32,955 bases of DNA from Bacillota bacterium (lineage in GTDB: Bacteria > Bacillota > Clostridia > Acetivibrionales > DTU013): assembly GCA_023435305.1 (NCBI GenBank), contig JAEYRV010000022.1, positions 1 through 32,955 of the forward strand, given 5' to 3'. The notes under the pieces are model-generated. The model had not been told where the DNA came from and made no database searches. It saw nothing but the letters and a program-made list of their open reading frames with translations. Shown here piece by piece: positions 8,604-16,869 of the stretch (position 1 is its first letter; the number at the start of each line of letters is the position of its first letter). Made by a program: the position numbers and the translations under genes.

Positions 8604-8673
8604 CACTCACAAACACTCGCAAGCACTCACAAACACTTACAAACACTCACAAACACTCACAAACACTCACAAA
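8604..8673. repeat. 10-bp tandem array, 7 copies, 3' of the acetyltransferase gene
   Basis: Seven units of CACTCACAAA, with only CACTCGCAAG and CACTTACAAA as variants, run without gaps. The array begins 43 bp past the stop codon of the - strand acetyltransferase gene (8717). Confidence 0.93.
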
Positions 8674-8716
8674 ATGAAATCATATTCCGAAGATATGTGA
8701 TTGGGCGAACGCCAAA

Positions 8717-9493
8717 TTACAAACCTTTCTCATTCATAAGCTTGTTGAACCGACCTTCCGACAGGATCTCATTGGTAACGAACCGACCATTGTAAAAAAG
8801 GCTGTACGTAGTGAATGCAGAAGGAGCATTGCGTGCCTGTTCCTTTGTGCATATCCTGATAGACTTGAATCCGACACCTCTGTCAGCAGCAGCTTTTTCA
8901 ATGACAGGCACATACTTCACAGTGTGGGGACAGTGGTTGGAATAGTACAAAACAAAGCCCTTATCATGATCGGTAGTACCGGCCCTGCAGCAATCCCTGA
9001 ACCTCGGCATCGATTCCTGTTCTCCGGAGCGTGCTTCATTGAATTGATACACAAGCAGCTCAAAATGCGGAGCCGCAGTGTCACAAACCTTGAACCCCCT
9101 GTGCTTGTAGTACCCGGGATCGGATAAAAACGGCATTTTCTTTTTTGAGGACAATGCCACCAAACCCTTTTTCCCAAGCCGCTTCGATTCCTCGATACAG
9201 GCATCAAGCAGCTTGTTGGCATATCCCTGATCCTTGAACTGGCCTGATACCCAGAAGCAGTCGACAAACATATATCCTTCGGCCTCGACAGGGCACCATG
9301 CATTCTCTGCAGGTATATACTCAATAAGCACCTTTCCGCGGGTATTCAGCTTCTTGAAAACCAGGCCGTCATCAAAGCAGCCTTTCATCCATTCCTTTTT
9401 TGATTCGACACAGCTTTCGCCTTTTTTATCAGATATGGCACAGCATATGTGTTCGGTATCGATATTGCTTCTGTCTACATCGATGATTTCCAT
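8717..9493 (-). CDS. GNAT-family N-acetyltransferase with YoaP-like C-terminal domain
   Basis: The 258-residue product has two parts. Residues about 1-150 form a GNAT acetyltransferase domain; the acetyl-CoA-binding region is around QFKDQGYANKLLDACIEESK, a variant of the Q-x-x-G-x-G/A loop. The C-terminal part (about 165-258, with YSNHCPHTVKYVPVIEKAA and FTTYSLFYNGRFVTNEILSE) matches the YoaP-like domain, which resembles a thioredoxin fold and carries a cysteine (N-H-C-P). The acceptor substrate is unknown. The start is uncertain: ATG at 9493 has the better spacing from AGAGG; ATG at 9499 would add two residues. It lies just downstream of the GyrI-like gene and is probably cotranscribed with it. 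A 10-bp tandem array follows the stop. Confidence 0.88.
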   Translation of the reverse strand: MEIIDVDRSNIDTEHICCAISDKKGESCVESKKEWMKGCFDDGLVFKKLNTRGKVLIEYIPAENAWCPVEAEGYMFVDCFWVSGQFKDQGYANKLLDACIEESKRLGKKGLVALSSKKKMPFLSDPGYYKHRGFKVCDTAAPHFELLVYQFNEARSGEQESMPRFRDCCRAGTTDHDKGFVLYYSNHCPHTVKYVPVIEKAAADRGVGFKSIRICTKEQARNAPSAFTTYSLFYNGRFVTNEILSEGRFNKLMNEKGL

Positions 9494-9506
9494 ACTCATG
9501 CACCTC

Positions 9507-10130
9507 TCATTCCGCCCGTTCCGTCTGGAATCTGAGCACAGTTTTCAACTTGTTCGGCTCAGTCTTCTGAGGATTCGTCAAATATATTTCTCTGTGACAT
9601 AATGAAGACCTCCTGCAGCCGTTATCGGCGCAATACTTCTCCATCAGCGCAAAGCTGGCAGGTTCATCATCATAGCTGCCCAGATGCAGCATCTGACAGC
9701 ACATACCCTCTGTTATACTTTTGAATGAAGCGCTTTCAAGATACGGGTTTGGTTTTTTCTTTTTTGCTGCAATCAAAAAATACTCAAACAAATCATTTGT
9801 AAGAAAATCCGGCTGGCGTATCATTATCTCATATTTGTAGTTGCTCTTGTCTGTTGAAGGTTTTGATTTATCAACAATATCCCAGACTCCTTCGAGTGGA
9901 AAAACAGCATATTCATAATATCCCTCCGGCACCGTGCCGCTCTTATATGACATTTTAACTGCATAGGTCAGACTGTACAATGCCTCGACCGCCTTTGAAA
10001 ATCCCCCGGCGTTTGGATCGCCCTCTCCTGCTACTGTTATGTAGCTGATTGGCGGCACCTGAATTAAAACGGGAGCAGTCTTCGGGAGGTATAGCTCCTT
10101 CATGTCCTTTTTATAATCGATCTTTTTCAT
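9507..10130 (-). CDS. GyrI-like small-molecule-binding domain protein
   Basis: The 207-residue product matches stand-alone GyrI-like (SHS2-fold) proteins of Bacillota: an N-terminal MKKIDYKKDMKELYLPK, then PPISYITVAGEGDPN and later EGMCCQMLHLGSYDDEPASF and REIYLTNPQKTEPNKLKTVL, all family hallmarks. Related domains bind or hydrolyse small hydrophobic compounds and occur as sensor domains of multidrug-type regulators; here there is no DNA-binding domain. The start at 10130 has AAGGAGG six bases upstream; an ATG at 10136 directly abuts the ribosome binding site and is unlikely. The acetyltransferase gene follows with about 13 bp between, suggesting a two-gene operon for handling a toxic or signalling compound. 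A perfect dyad lies upstream (10172-10189). Confidence 0.88.
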   Translation of the reverse strand: MKKIDYKKDMKELYLPKTAPVLIQVPPISYITVAGEGDPNAGGFSKAVEALYSLTYAVKMSYKSGTVPEGYYEYAVFPLEGVWDIVDKSKPSTDKSNYKYEIMIRQPDFLTNDLFEYFLIAAKKKKPNPYLESASFKSITEGMCCQMLHLGSYDDEPASFALMEKYCADNGCRRSSLCHREIYLTNPQKTEPNKLKTVLRFQTERAE

Positions 10131-10171
10131 ATCCATCCTCCTTTACATATGAATAGTATATTACATGAAAC

Positions 10172-10189
10172 ATGACAATAGCGTGTCAT
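10172..10189. promoter_or_regulatory. Dyad ATGACA-N6-TGTCAT upstream of the GyrI-like gene
   Basis: A perfect 6-bp inverted repeat with a 6-bp spacer, 42 bp upstream of the start codon. Position and symmetry fit an operator for a dimeric repressor or activator. No regulator gene is adjacent, so the binding protein is unknown. Confidence 0.45.
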
Positions 10190-10199
10190 ATATGAAATT

Positions 10200-10301
10200 G
10201 GCCGGATGGATGGTTTGGATTGGGAAATGATTTGGCCGGATAGATGGTTTGGATTGGGAAATGATTTGGCTGGATGAATTGGTTTGGATTGGGAAACGGT
10301 T
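10200..10301. repeat. 34-bp tandem array, 3 copies, 3' of the RluA-like gene
   Basis: Units start at 10200, 10234 and 10268, each beginning GGCCGGATGGATGGTTTGGA (third copy GGCTGGATGAATTGGTTTGG). The third copy is the most diverged. The array ends 21 bp from the stop of the - strand pseudouridine synthase gene at 10323. Confidence 0.9.
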
Positions 10302-10322
10302 CAGATTAATGGTTTAATGTAT

Positions 10323-11066
10323 TCACTCAAATAAATTCCATGGATAAATAGATGGCGGAGTTGAACTAAAGGATACTTGTTCCTTTAAAACCGGATGGAT
10401 GAAACCGACCTCCACTGACCATAATGCCAGCTGCATTCCCGGTTTGTTTGCCGATGGCCCGTACTTCTGGTCTCCATACAATGGGTGGCCGATGGCGGCA
10501 AACTGTACGCGTATCTGGTGAGGCCTGCCTGTATGTAATCTAATATGTACAAGCGAATATCCTTCGCAGGTATCCTTTACGGTATAGTCAAGTATCGCCT
10601 TCTTTGCAGTGTCAGCTCGCCCAGCAGAACCTGATGAGCGCGATGGGTGCGATAAGTCGGGATGATCGGCGCTCTCTGGGTTTGGAACGATTCTGACCGT
10701 GTTGGTCCTTTCATCTTTTACAAGATAATGCACCAGAGTATCCGACAGCTTTTCAGGCACACCATGTATGACTGCCATATAGGATTTATCAAATTCCCTT
10801 GTCCTGATCTGTTCCGACAGCCTTGACGCGGCCTTGGAGGTTTTCGCAAAAACCATTGCGCCGCCGACCGGGCGGTCGAGTCTGTGTACAAGGCCAAGAT
10901 ATACATTGCCAGGTTTGCTGTACCTTACCTTGATGTCCTCCTTCAAAGCCGTCAGCAAATCATCATCACCTGTTTGATCGCCCTGAGTCAGCATGTTTAC
11001 CGGCTTTTCAACCACAAGGAGATGATTGTCCTCATAAATTATTTTTATCTTACCGCTAATATTCAT
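10323..11066 (-). CDS. RluA-family pseudouridine synthase
   Basis: The 247-residue product isomerises uridine to pseudouridine in ribosomal or transfer RNA. The catalytic motif HRLDRPVGG carries the essential aspartate, and RLHTGRPHQIRVQFAAIGHPL followed by GDQKYG is the conserved second block. There is no N-terminal S4 domain; the protein begins directly with the catalytic fold, as in short RluA/RsuA-like enzymes. A serine-rich low-complexity insertion (SHPSRSSGSAGRADTAKK, around residues 137-155) interrupts the family alignment. The ATG follows GGAGA. The methyltransferase-like gene lies only 10 bp upstream, so both form an RNA-modification operon. The exact target site cannot be told. A 34-bp array follows the stop. 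Confidence 0.92.
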   Translation of the reverse strand: MNISGKIKIIYEDNHLLVVEKPVNMLTQGDQTGDDDLLTALKEDIKVRYSKPGNVYLGLVHRLDRPVGGAMVFAKTSKAASRLSEQIRTREFDKSYMAVIHGVPEKLSDTLVHYLVKDERTNTVRIVPNPESADHPDLSHPSRSSGSAGRADTAKKAILDYTVKDTCEGYSLVHIRLHTGRPHQIRVQFAAIGHPLYGDQKYGPSANKPGMQLALWSVEVGFIHPVLKEQVSFSSTPPSIYPWNLFE

Positions 11067-11076
11067 TTACATCTCC

Positions 11077-11940
11077 TCAGGCTTCCCATCGACCCGCAGC
11101 GCCGCACGGCAGCACAAGTCCGGTTGCGCTGGCCGGCAATCCTACTTCGTCTGCCGTCACGTTTCCACCGTACCTTCGCTGCATCGACAGTCTCAGCATG
11201 TTTCCGATAACTGTAGGCGATAACCCTGTCGTGTAAGAGTTGACAAGGAAGAATAACGGTTCGTCTGTCAGTATCTCCATGCACTGGCTTATCAGCGGGT
11301 ATATCTCATCCTCTATCTTCCACAGCTCGCCGTTGGGGCCCCTGCCGTATGACGGCGGGTCCATGATGACTGCGTCATATTTGCGGCCGCGCCTGCTTTC
11401 GCGTGCCACGAACTTCACCACATCGTCCACGATGAATCTGACAGGCCTGTCCCCCAGCTTCGACAAGGCCAGGTTCTCCTTCGCCCTGGCGACCATGCCC
11501 TTGGAGGCATCCACATGGCACACCTCAGCCCCGGCATGCGCCGCAGCCACAGTGGCACCGCCTGTATATGCAAACAGGTTTAGCACGCTTATTTTTCTGC
11601 CGGCGCCGTTTATCAGGCCTTCGATCCATTTCCAGTTGACGGCCTGCTCGGGAAACAATCCGGTATGTTTGAAGCCCGTAGGCTCCACATGGAATTCAAG
11701 TTCTCCGTATTTAATTGTCCATTGGGGCGGCAGCTTCCTCAGGTATTCCCAGTTTCCGCCGCCGCTGCTGCTCCTGTGGTAGTGAGCATCAACGTTCCTC
11801 CATGCTTTTTCATCACCGGCTATCGGCCAAATGGCCTGCGGGTCCGGCCTTCTGAGAGTGTATTTCCCCCAGCGCTCGAGTTTCTCTCCTCCGCCCGAAT
11901 CTATCAGTTCATAATCCTTCCAATCATCTGCAAGCAGCAT
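11077..11940 (-). CDS. Class I SAM-dependent methyltransferase, RlmI/RlmK-like
   Basis: The 287-residue product has a Rossmann methyltransferase core: LNLFAYTGGATVAAAHAGA is the SAM-binding motif I, CHVDASKGMV the acidic loop, and VIMDPPSYGRGPNGE the DPPxxG catalytic/substrate motif found in rRNA cytosine C5-methyltransferases such as RlmI and RlmK. The N-terminal ~85 residues form a beta-rich domain usual in this group, lacking a PUA domain. It is probably an RNA methyltransferase, but the target is not proven. The ATG at 11940 has GGAGG seven bases upstream; the ATG at 11946 is too close to it. The pseudouridine synthase gene follows after 10 bp. Confidence 0.88.
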   Translation of the reverse strand: MLLADDWKDYELIDSGGGEKLERWGKYTLRRPDPQAIWPIAGDEKAWRNVDAHYHRSSSGGGNWEYLRKLPPQWTIKYGELEFHVEPTGFKHTGLFPEQAVNWKWIEGLINGAGRKISVLNLFAYTGGATVAAAHAGAEVCHVDASKGMVARAKENLALSKLGDRPVRFIVDDVVKFVARESRRGRKYDAVIMDPPSYGRGPNGELWKIEDEIYPLISQCMEILTDEPLFFLVNSYTTGLSPTVIGNMLRLSMQRRYGGNVTADEVGLPASATGLVLPCGAAGRWEA

Positions 11941-12012
11941 CGTCATTCCTCCGGAATAAAACTCTTAACCTTATTATTCTATATCCATACAGCTATATTC
12001 CATACCTGTGCA

Positions 12013-12042
12013 ATATCTGCATTCAGCATCAATAGCAGATAT
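12013..12042. other. Stem-loop between galK and the methyltransferase gene
   Basis: ATATCTGC and GCAGATAT form a perfect 8-bp stem around a 14-base loop. It lies past the galK stop (12101) on the minus strand and could be a weak terminator or an operator; there is no U run on the minus strand. Confidence 0.35.
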
Positions 12043-12100
12043 GATTTTACCATAATATTCTGCAATATTTAAGACTGATGACTATTTGCTTTCACCTGTT

Positions 12101-13288
12101 TCAAACGAGGATTTCCCTGCCGCCGTCGCCAACCTCACTGACATAAAACGCCGGCACCAGCCCGGTTCTGGCTGTATAGCCCTTGCCCACTTCATTTATG
12201 AATCCGTCGACAGCTTCTTCCCTGACTATACTTACGGTACAGCCTCCAAAACCGGCGCCCGTCATTCTTGAACCCGCAACTCCACTGATCTTCAGTGCTT
12301 CTTCAACCAAAGTATCCAGCTCATTGCCTGTTACCTCATAAAGGTCCCTCAGCGAATCGTGGGATGCGATCATATACTGTCCGAAGAGTTCGATTTCATC
12401 ATTGTTCAACGCCTCGACTGACCTGAGCACTCTGTCGTCTTCTGCAATAATATGTTCTGCTCTTTTTCGTATGGTTTCATCCTTTATTTCATGCTTGAAC
12501 CTGTTGAACTCCTCCATAGAGATATCGCCGAGGCATGTTGCTTCAGGCAGGAATCCTTTTAATATTTCGAAGGCTGCTTCACATTGGCTTCTGCGTTCAT
12601 TATATTTCGAGTCTGCAAGGCCTCGTTTTTTATTGGTATTTGCAATAACTATTTTATAGCCCTTCAGATTCAATGGCACATGCTTATAGCTCAGATCCCT
12701 GCAGTTGAGGAAAATTGCGTGGTCGGCTTTGCCCATTGCGGAGGCGAACTGATCCATTATCCCGCAGTTGACTCCAACATAGCTGTTCTCGGCCTTCTGG
12801 CTGATCAGAGCCATTTTTATCATATCGACAGGCTGATCTTGTCCATGGAAAGCATTTCCGAGGGACACCAGGGTTATCGCAGTAGCAACCTCGATTGCCG
12901 CCGACGACGAAAGGCCCGCTCCCAGCGGTACCGTGTCGTGATAGAGCAAATCACAGCCGGTCAGCTTGTATCCCGCCTTCTGAAGCTCATCAGCCACGCC
13001 CAGCTGATAATTGCCCCACTTGAGCGACTTATATTCCTCAAGCGTATCAAGCGAAGCCTGCACCTGTATTCCCAGGTCAGTAGCTATAAGGTTCATCATC
13101 CTGTCAGTCCGCGGTCTGGCCACAACAGTAGAGCTCAGCGTAAGCGCTGCCGGAAATACATATCCGCCGTTATAATCGGTATGCTCTCCAATCAGATTGA
13201 CACGTCCCGGAGATGTGAAAACCCTGATGCCTTCTTCACTTCCATGATATATGTCCAGAAAACGTTTTTTCAGTTCAGTTATGTTCAT
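12101..13288 (-). CDS. galK: Galactokinase
   Basis: The 395-residue product phosphorylates galactose to galactose 1-phosphate with ATP, the first step of the Leloir pathway. The family signature GRVNLIGEHTDYNGG is at 28-42, the GHMP ATP-binding motif PLGAGLSSSAA at 121-131, the catalytic aspartate in GIMDQFASAMG near residue 179, and the third GHMP motif RMTGAGFGGC near the C-terminus. Length is standard. It follows galT in the same direction with about 150 bp between; the spacer holds an 11-bp tandem array. GGAGAG precedes the ATG. No galE (epimerase) or galactose regulator is in the window. Confidence 0.97.
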   Translation of the reverse strand: MNITELKKRFLDIYHGSEEGIRVFTSPGRVNLIGEHTDYNGGYVFPAALTLSSTVVARPRTDRMMNLIATDLGIQVQASLDTLEEYKSLKWGNYQLGVADELQKAGYKLTGCDLLYHDTVPLGAGLSSSAAIEVATAITLVSLGNAFHGQDQPVDMIKMALISQKAENSYVGVNCGIMDQFASAMGKADHAIFLNCRDLSYKHVPLNLKGYKIVIANTNKKRGLADSKYNERRSQCEAAFEILKGFLPEATCLGDISMEEFNRFKHEIKDETIRKRAEHIIAEDDRVLRSVEALNNDEIELFGQYMIASHDSLRDLYEVTGNELDTLVEEALKISGVAGSRMTGAGFGGCTVSIVREEAVDGFINEVGKGYTARTGLVPAFYVSEVGDGGREILV

Positions 13289-13329
13289 ATATGTACTCTC
13301 CTATCTATACAATATGCTCCTGTCCCGCA

Positions 13330-13406
13330 TGGTTCCTGTATGGCTCCCGTATGGCTCCCGTATGGTTCCCGCATGGCTCCCGTATGGTTCCCGCATGGCT
13401 CCCGTA
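13330..13406. repeat. 11-bp tandem array, 7 copies, in the galT-galK spacer
   Basis: Seven gap-free units of TGGCTCCCGTA alternating with TGGTTCCCGCA. The array starts 41 bp from the galK start and ends 31 bp from the galT stop. It has the same unit length and position as the pheS-pheT array but an unrelated sequence. Confidence 0.93.
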
Positions 13407-13437
13407 TGGCCAGGTCCTTATGGCCCCTATCTCCGGG

Positions 13438-14424
13438 TTATTTTACGCTCGCCGAATTTCCCTCCAAAAACCTTCTATGCGCCTGCCTCAACTCCTCGGC
13501 CTTCTCCTCCGGCTTGGTGGGGTTGGCATGAGCCCAGGCCCCTGTCTCGCTGGAAGCATTGAATTTCTGCTTGTCTTTTGCCCTCATCGGCGGAAAGAAT
13601 TCGATGTGGAAATGGTAATACTCACTTATATCCTCGCTGTTGACCGGCTCCTGATGCATGCACATCATATACGGGAAAGGAAATCCAAAAAGTGAATCCA
13701 ACGTGCCCGTAGCTTCCTTCAACGCTCTTGCCAGGTTCGTTTTCTCCCTTTCATCGAACTGTGTCAGATTTTGCTTATGACCTTTGCTCACTATATAAAT
13801 TCCGTATGGATACTCTGAAAAAAACGGAAGAAAAACAACGAAATCCTCATTTTCGAAAATGACTCTGTCGCCGCTTTTTGTCTCATCCCTCACCATGTCG
13901 CACAGCAGGCATGCACCATTTGCTTCATGATGCTCACGGCAGGCCTCCAGCTCAAGTTCCAGCTTTTTAGGAATGAAGGGATAACCGTAGATCTGTCCGT
14001 GGGGATGGGGCATTGTCACGCCCACCATCTCTCCCCTGTTTTCAAATATGAAAATATACTTGATTTTCTCATCTTTCTTAAGTTCGGTAAACCGCTCTGT
14101 CCAAAGATCGATGATCTTCTCTATATGCTCAACCGAAAACTGATGCAATGAGGATGTATGCTCGGGAGAGTAGAGTATGACCTCGCATTTGCCATATGCT
14201 TCGGCCATCCTGTAAAGCTCTGTCGGAACATCGTCAGGCACCGGCGGGTCCTGTGACAGCGCAGGGAAATCATTGTCATATTTATATACAATATAATCAT
14301 CCGGCACTCTTCCCGAACCGGGGCAGAAGGGACACCAGTCCTTGGGCATCTGTGGCCTGTTCTGCCTGTGGGATGCGATCATGACCCAGTCCTTTATCAG
14401 CGGATGCCATCGCAATTCAGCCAT
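13438..14424 (-). CDS. galT: Galactose-1-phosphate uridylyltransferase
   Basis: The 328-residue product transfers UMP between UDP-glucose and galactose 1-phosphate in the Leloir pathway. The zinc-site CPFC is at 31-34 and the nucleophile motif HPHGQ at 140-144, both diagnostic for class I GalT of the HIT superfamily; a second conserved block (CMHQEPVNSEDISEYYHFHI) lies near the C-terminus. The start is the ATG at 14424 (MAELRWHPLI), preceded by TAGGAGG; an upstream in-frame start would add 16 residues unlike the family. It is the first gene of a galT-galK operon. The stop is followed, 31 bp on, by an 11-bp array. Confidence 0.95.
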   Translation of the reverse strand: MAELRWHPLIKDWVMIASHRQNRPQMPKDWCPFCPGSGRVPDDYIVYKYDNDFPALSQDPPVPDDVPTELYRMAEAYGKCEVILYSPEHTSSLHQFSVEHIEKIIDLWTERFTELKKDEKIKYIFIFENRGEMVGVTMPHPHGQIYGYPFIPKKLELELEACREHHEANGACLLCDMVRDETKSGDRVIFENEDFVVFLPFFSEYPYGIYIVSKGHKQNLTQFDEREKTNLARALKEATGTLDSLFGFPFPYMMCMHQEPVNSEDISEYYHFHIEFFPPMRAKDKQKFNASSETGAWAHANPTKPEEKAEELRQAHRRFLEGNSASVK

Positions 14425-14563
14425 TGGTTTTCCTCCTAAACGTCTCAATAATAATGGTTGATAGTAATCCATGGTTATAGGCTGTACTAATTTATCTATA
14501 TGATATCACATTCACTGAATAATCTTCCACCGCTTCCATCATGAATCTTTTTATGAATATGTA

Positions 14564-14592
14564 TTGACATATAATATTATACATTGTATAGT
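14564..14592 (+). promoter_or_regulatory. Promoter with overlapping dyad, in front of the SDR-PadR cluster
   Basis: TTGACA (14564-14569) and TATAGT (14587-14592) are 17 bp apart. A perfect 6-1-6 dyad TATACATTGTATA (14578-14590) covers the -10 box, and TATACAT recurs shortly after it. The dyad is placed for repression; the PadR regulator encoded 2.3 kb downstream in the same direction is a natural candidate, but binding is inferred. Confidence 0.72.
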
Positions 14593-14678
14593 ATTATACA
14601 TAGCAAGCTATTTACAATTAATATTCTGCAGGAAAGCTGAAACAGTTTATAAAAACCTGTTTTGAAGGGGTGGTAGAA

Positions 14679-15509
14679 ATGAAATCAATGGTATTTATAA
14701 CCGGTGCTGCCGGCGGACTCGGCAAGGCCTTTGCGGTGGAATGTGCAAGCCGCGGCTGGGATCTTTTTCTTACGGACATCTCAGATGCCTCATTGAGCAG
14801 GCTATCCATGAGCCTGGCCAACACCTATAACATAAATGTAAATCACTTTTGCTGCGACCTTACAGATTTCGATTCAAGAACCGGCCTTTTTGAACACTTG
14901 CACGAGAAAGGCTATAATTTCAGCTTCCTGATAAACGTAGCAGGGCTTGATTACGAAGGTCCTTTTGCAGAAAGGACCCGCAATCAGATACGCACCATAC
15001 TCAGGCTGAACATTGAAGCCAATCTGGAGATGACCCACGAATTAATAAAGCTCCGCGACCCGGCAAGAACCTTCAGGATCATAAACGTAGCCAGCCTTGC
15101 GGCATTTTACCCGATGCCTGTCAAAGCGATGTATTCATCCTCCAAACGTTTTCTGCTCAATTTTTCAAGAGCACTTGGAGAAGAACTCCGTTGCCAGGAT
15201 ATTACCGTCACAGCGCTCTGCCCTGCAGGAATGCCAACAACTTCCGCCTGCATAGAGGCAATTGAGGCACAGGGCTTCGCAGGAAGGATCACGACCTGCA
15301 ATGTCGGCTATGTCGCAGCCGGGACAATAAACAGAGCGTTGAAAGGAAAAAGCGTCTATATACCGGGTACTCTAAACAGAATACTTAGGGCGGTAAGCTC
15401 ACTTGTACCGGACGGATTGGTCGCGCGCGCCGTCGGCTCCCGTTGGAACACCGCACATAGCAAGCGTTCGGCAGGTGCTTTAGCCGGCTGCTCAAATCAA
15501 CGAGTGTAG
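14679..15509 (+). CDS. Short-chain dehydrogenase/reductase (first of two)
   Basis: The 276-residue product has the SDR Rossmann fold: the nucleotide-binding motif TGAAGGLG at 8-15, NVAG in the NNAG position near 86-89, a serine in NVASLAAF near 139, and the catalytic pair Y152-x-x-x-K156 in YSSSKRF. It should be an NAD(P)-dependent oxidoreductase; the substrate is unknown. Resemblance is closest to the DltE/SadH-like group of bacterial SDRs. The ATG at 14679 follows GAAGGGG; a GTG at 14670 is a less likely start. The last codons (AGCSNQRV) lie within the first unit of a repeat array, so the C-terminus seems to have been remodelled by repeat DNA. The promoter at 14564-14592 lies upstream. Confidence 0.88.
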   Translation: MKSMVFITGAAGGLGKAFAVECASRGWDLFLTDISDASLSRLSMSLANTYNINVNHFCCDLTDFDSRTGLFEHLHEKGYNFSFLINVAGLDYEGPFAERTRNQIRTILRLNIEANLEMTHELIKLRDPARTFRIINVASLAAFYPMPVKAMYSSSKRFLLNFSRALGEELRCQDITVTALCPAGMPTTSACIEAIEAQGFAGRITTCNVGYVAAGTINRALKGKSVYIPGTLNRILRAVSSLVPDGLVARAVGSRWNTAHSKRSAGALAGCSNQRV

Positions 15510-15715
15510 GCAAGAAAAGTATTGGTTTAGGCTAAATTGTATAGCCGGCTGCTCAAATCAACGAGTGTAGGCGCAAATAGTATTGGTTCAAGCTAGATCA
15601 TCAGTCCGCTGCTCAAATTTGCAAGTCTAGGCTAAAGATAATAAGCTGGTTGCTCAAAAAATACAAGTCTAGGCTGGCGATTACAAAGCTGATGCTCGGA
15701 AAGCAAGTTTAGAAG
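15483..15715. repeat. Five-copy degenerate repeat overlapping the 3' end of the first SDR gene
   Basis: Copies begin at about 15483, 15544, 15604, 15645 and 15688 (periods 61, 60, 41 and 43 bp). The shared core is GCTGCTCAAAT, then about 5-7 bases, CAAGTCTAGGC or GAGTGTAGGC. The first two copies are nearly identical over the core and the flanks. Copy 1 contains the stop codon of the upstream gene. A partial inverted copy (AAATTTGAGCATATGGCTGG) lies at about 15814. From 15716 to 15868 nothing else is recognisable apart from that copy. Confidence 0.85.
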
Positions 15716-15880
15716 TAGATAATGCTGTAAATAATCAATGAATTATGTTGTTCATTGTCCAAATTCAGTGCAAGTGAGCCTATAAATTACTTCTAACATA
15801 CCCCATCAATCGAAAATTTGAGCATATGGCTGGAAAAGCTAATTCAGATAACGCAAAGAACTTTCGGTAAGGAGGAAATC

Positions 15881-16864
15881 ATGGAATCAGAAAGCATAAC
15901 AAACAATCCAGGCTGCACTGAAGCTATCACTGAGCCGAAGATGAAATGCCACTCAGCACGCTCAGCACATTCAGCACATTCAGCGCGCTCAGCAAATGAT
16001 GAAAAAGTAATAGTCATAACAGGCGCTACCTCCGGAATTGGGCTGGCAACAGTCAAGGAACTGGCTGGCAGGAAATCATATATAATCGGTGTAGGACGTT
16101 CGGAGGAAAGGTGCAGGAATGCAGAGCAGGAAGTCAGGAAACTGTTTCCTGATGCATCAGTAACATATATAAAGGCTGACCTCTCCTCCCTGGCCGAGGT
16201 TTCCTCACTTGCAGCAAATATCCGCAGCAGACTGTCACAGGATGGTAAATCGGCTATAGACGCATTGATCAATAATGCAGGCACTGTTTCAAGCTGGTAT
16301 GTTTCAACTGTCGATAGCTTTGAACTGCAATTTGCAGTCAACCATCTGGCGCCCTTTCTTCTGACGCATGAATTACTGCCGCTTTTGGAACAATCTCAGG
16401 ACGGTACAGTAATTTGCATAAGTTCGGGATCACACTATAGGACCAGACTGCGTTGGAATGATATAATGTTAAGAAAGCATTATAATACATTGCTGGCCTA
16501 CAAGCAGACAAAGCTGGCAAACGTGTTATTCGTAACTGAATTGAACAGACGGCTTTCAGCATCAGAAAGCAGGGTCAGGGCATTTGCAGTTGACCCGGGA
16601 CTGGTTAACACAGATATTGGACTGAAAGGAACCGGCGGTATAGTTAAAAAGGTATGGCAGCTCCGAAGCAAAGGCGGAACACCGCCGGAGCAGCCGGCAC
16701 GCTCAGTGGCCTTCCTTTTAGAGGGCCCGGCGCCGAGACACACCGGTGAGGTCTATTGGAAGGATTGCAGACCGCTCAAGCCAAGCTCATACTCACAAAA
16801 GCCGGATGCTGCAAAAAGGCTGTGGGAGTTATCCGAAAGGATGTGCGGTATTAAAAGGAGGTAG
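15881..16864 (+). CDS. Short-chain dehydrogenase/reductase, retinol-dehydrogenase-like (second of two)
   Basis: The 327-residue product is an SDR with TGATSGIG at 47-54, NNAG at 131-134, a catalytic serine in CISSGSH near 181 and the pair Y207-x-x-x-K211 in YKQTK. The C-terminal part (FAVDPGLVNTDIG) resembles the retinol-dehydrogenase/WWOX-like SDRs. The substrate is unknown. Residues about 24-38 are an expanded Ser-Ala-His/Arg stretch (SARSAHSAHSARSAN) before the Rossmann fold, encoded by a short DNA repeat. The ATG at 15881 has AAGGAGG five bases upstream; a TTG at 15818 is a less likely start. The PadR gene begins 5 bp past the stop, so the two are cotranscribed. Confidence 0.9.
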   Translation: MESESITNNPGCTEAITEPKMKCHSARSAHSAHSARSANDEKVIVITGATSGIGLATVKELAGRKSYIIGVGRSEERCRNAEQEVRKLFPDASVTYIKADLSSLAEVSSLAANIRSRLSQDGKSAIDALINNAGTVSSWYVSTVDSFELQFAVNHLAPFLLTHELLPLLEQSQDGTVICISSGSHYRTRLRWNDIMLRKHYNTLLAYKQTKLANVLFVTELNRRLSASESRVRAFAVDPGLVNTDIGLKGTGGIVKKVWQLRSKGGTPPEQPARSVAFLLEGPAPRHTGEVYWKDCRPLKPSSYSQKPDAAKRLWELSERMCGIKRR

Positions 16865-16869
16865 TATTA

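Noticed and set aside
8317..8700. + strand reading frames ending in HSQTLTN-type repeats
   Set aside because: Products of the 10-bp array and the antisense of the membrane protein gene.
13251..13695. + strand reading frames across the galT-galK spacer
   Set aside because: They arise from the 11-bp array and the antisense strands of galT and galK; no family resemblance.
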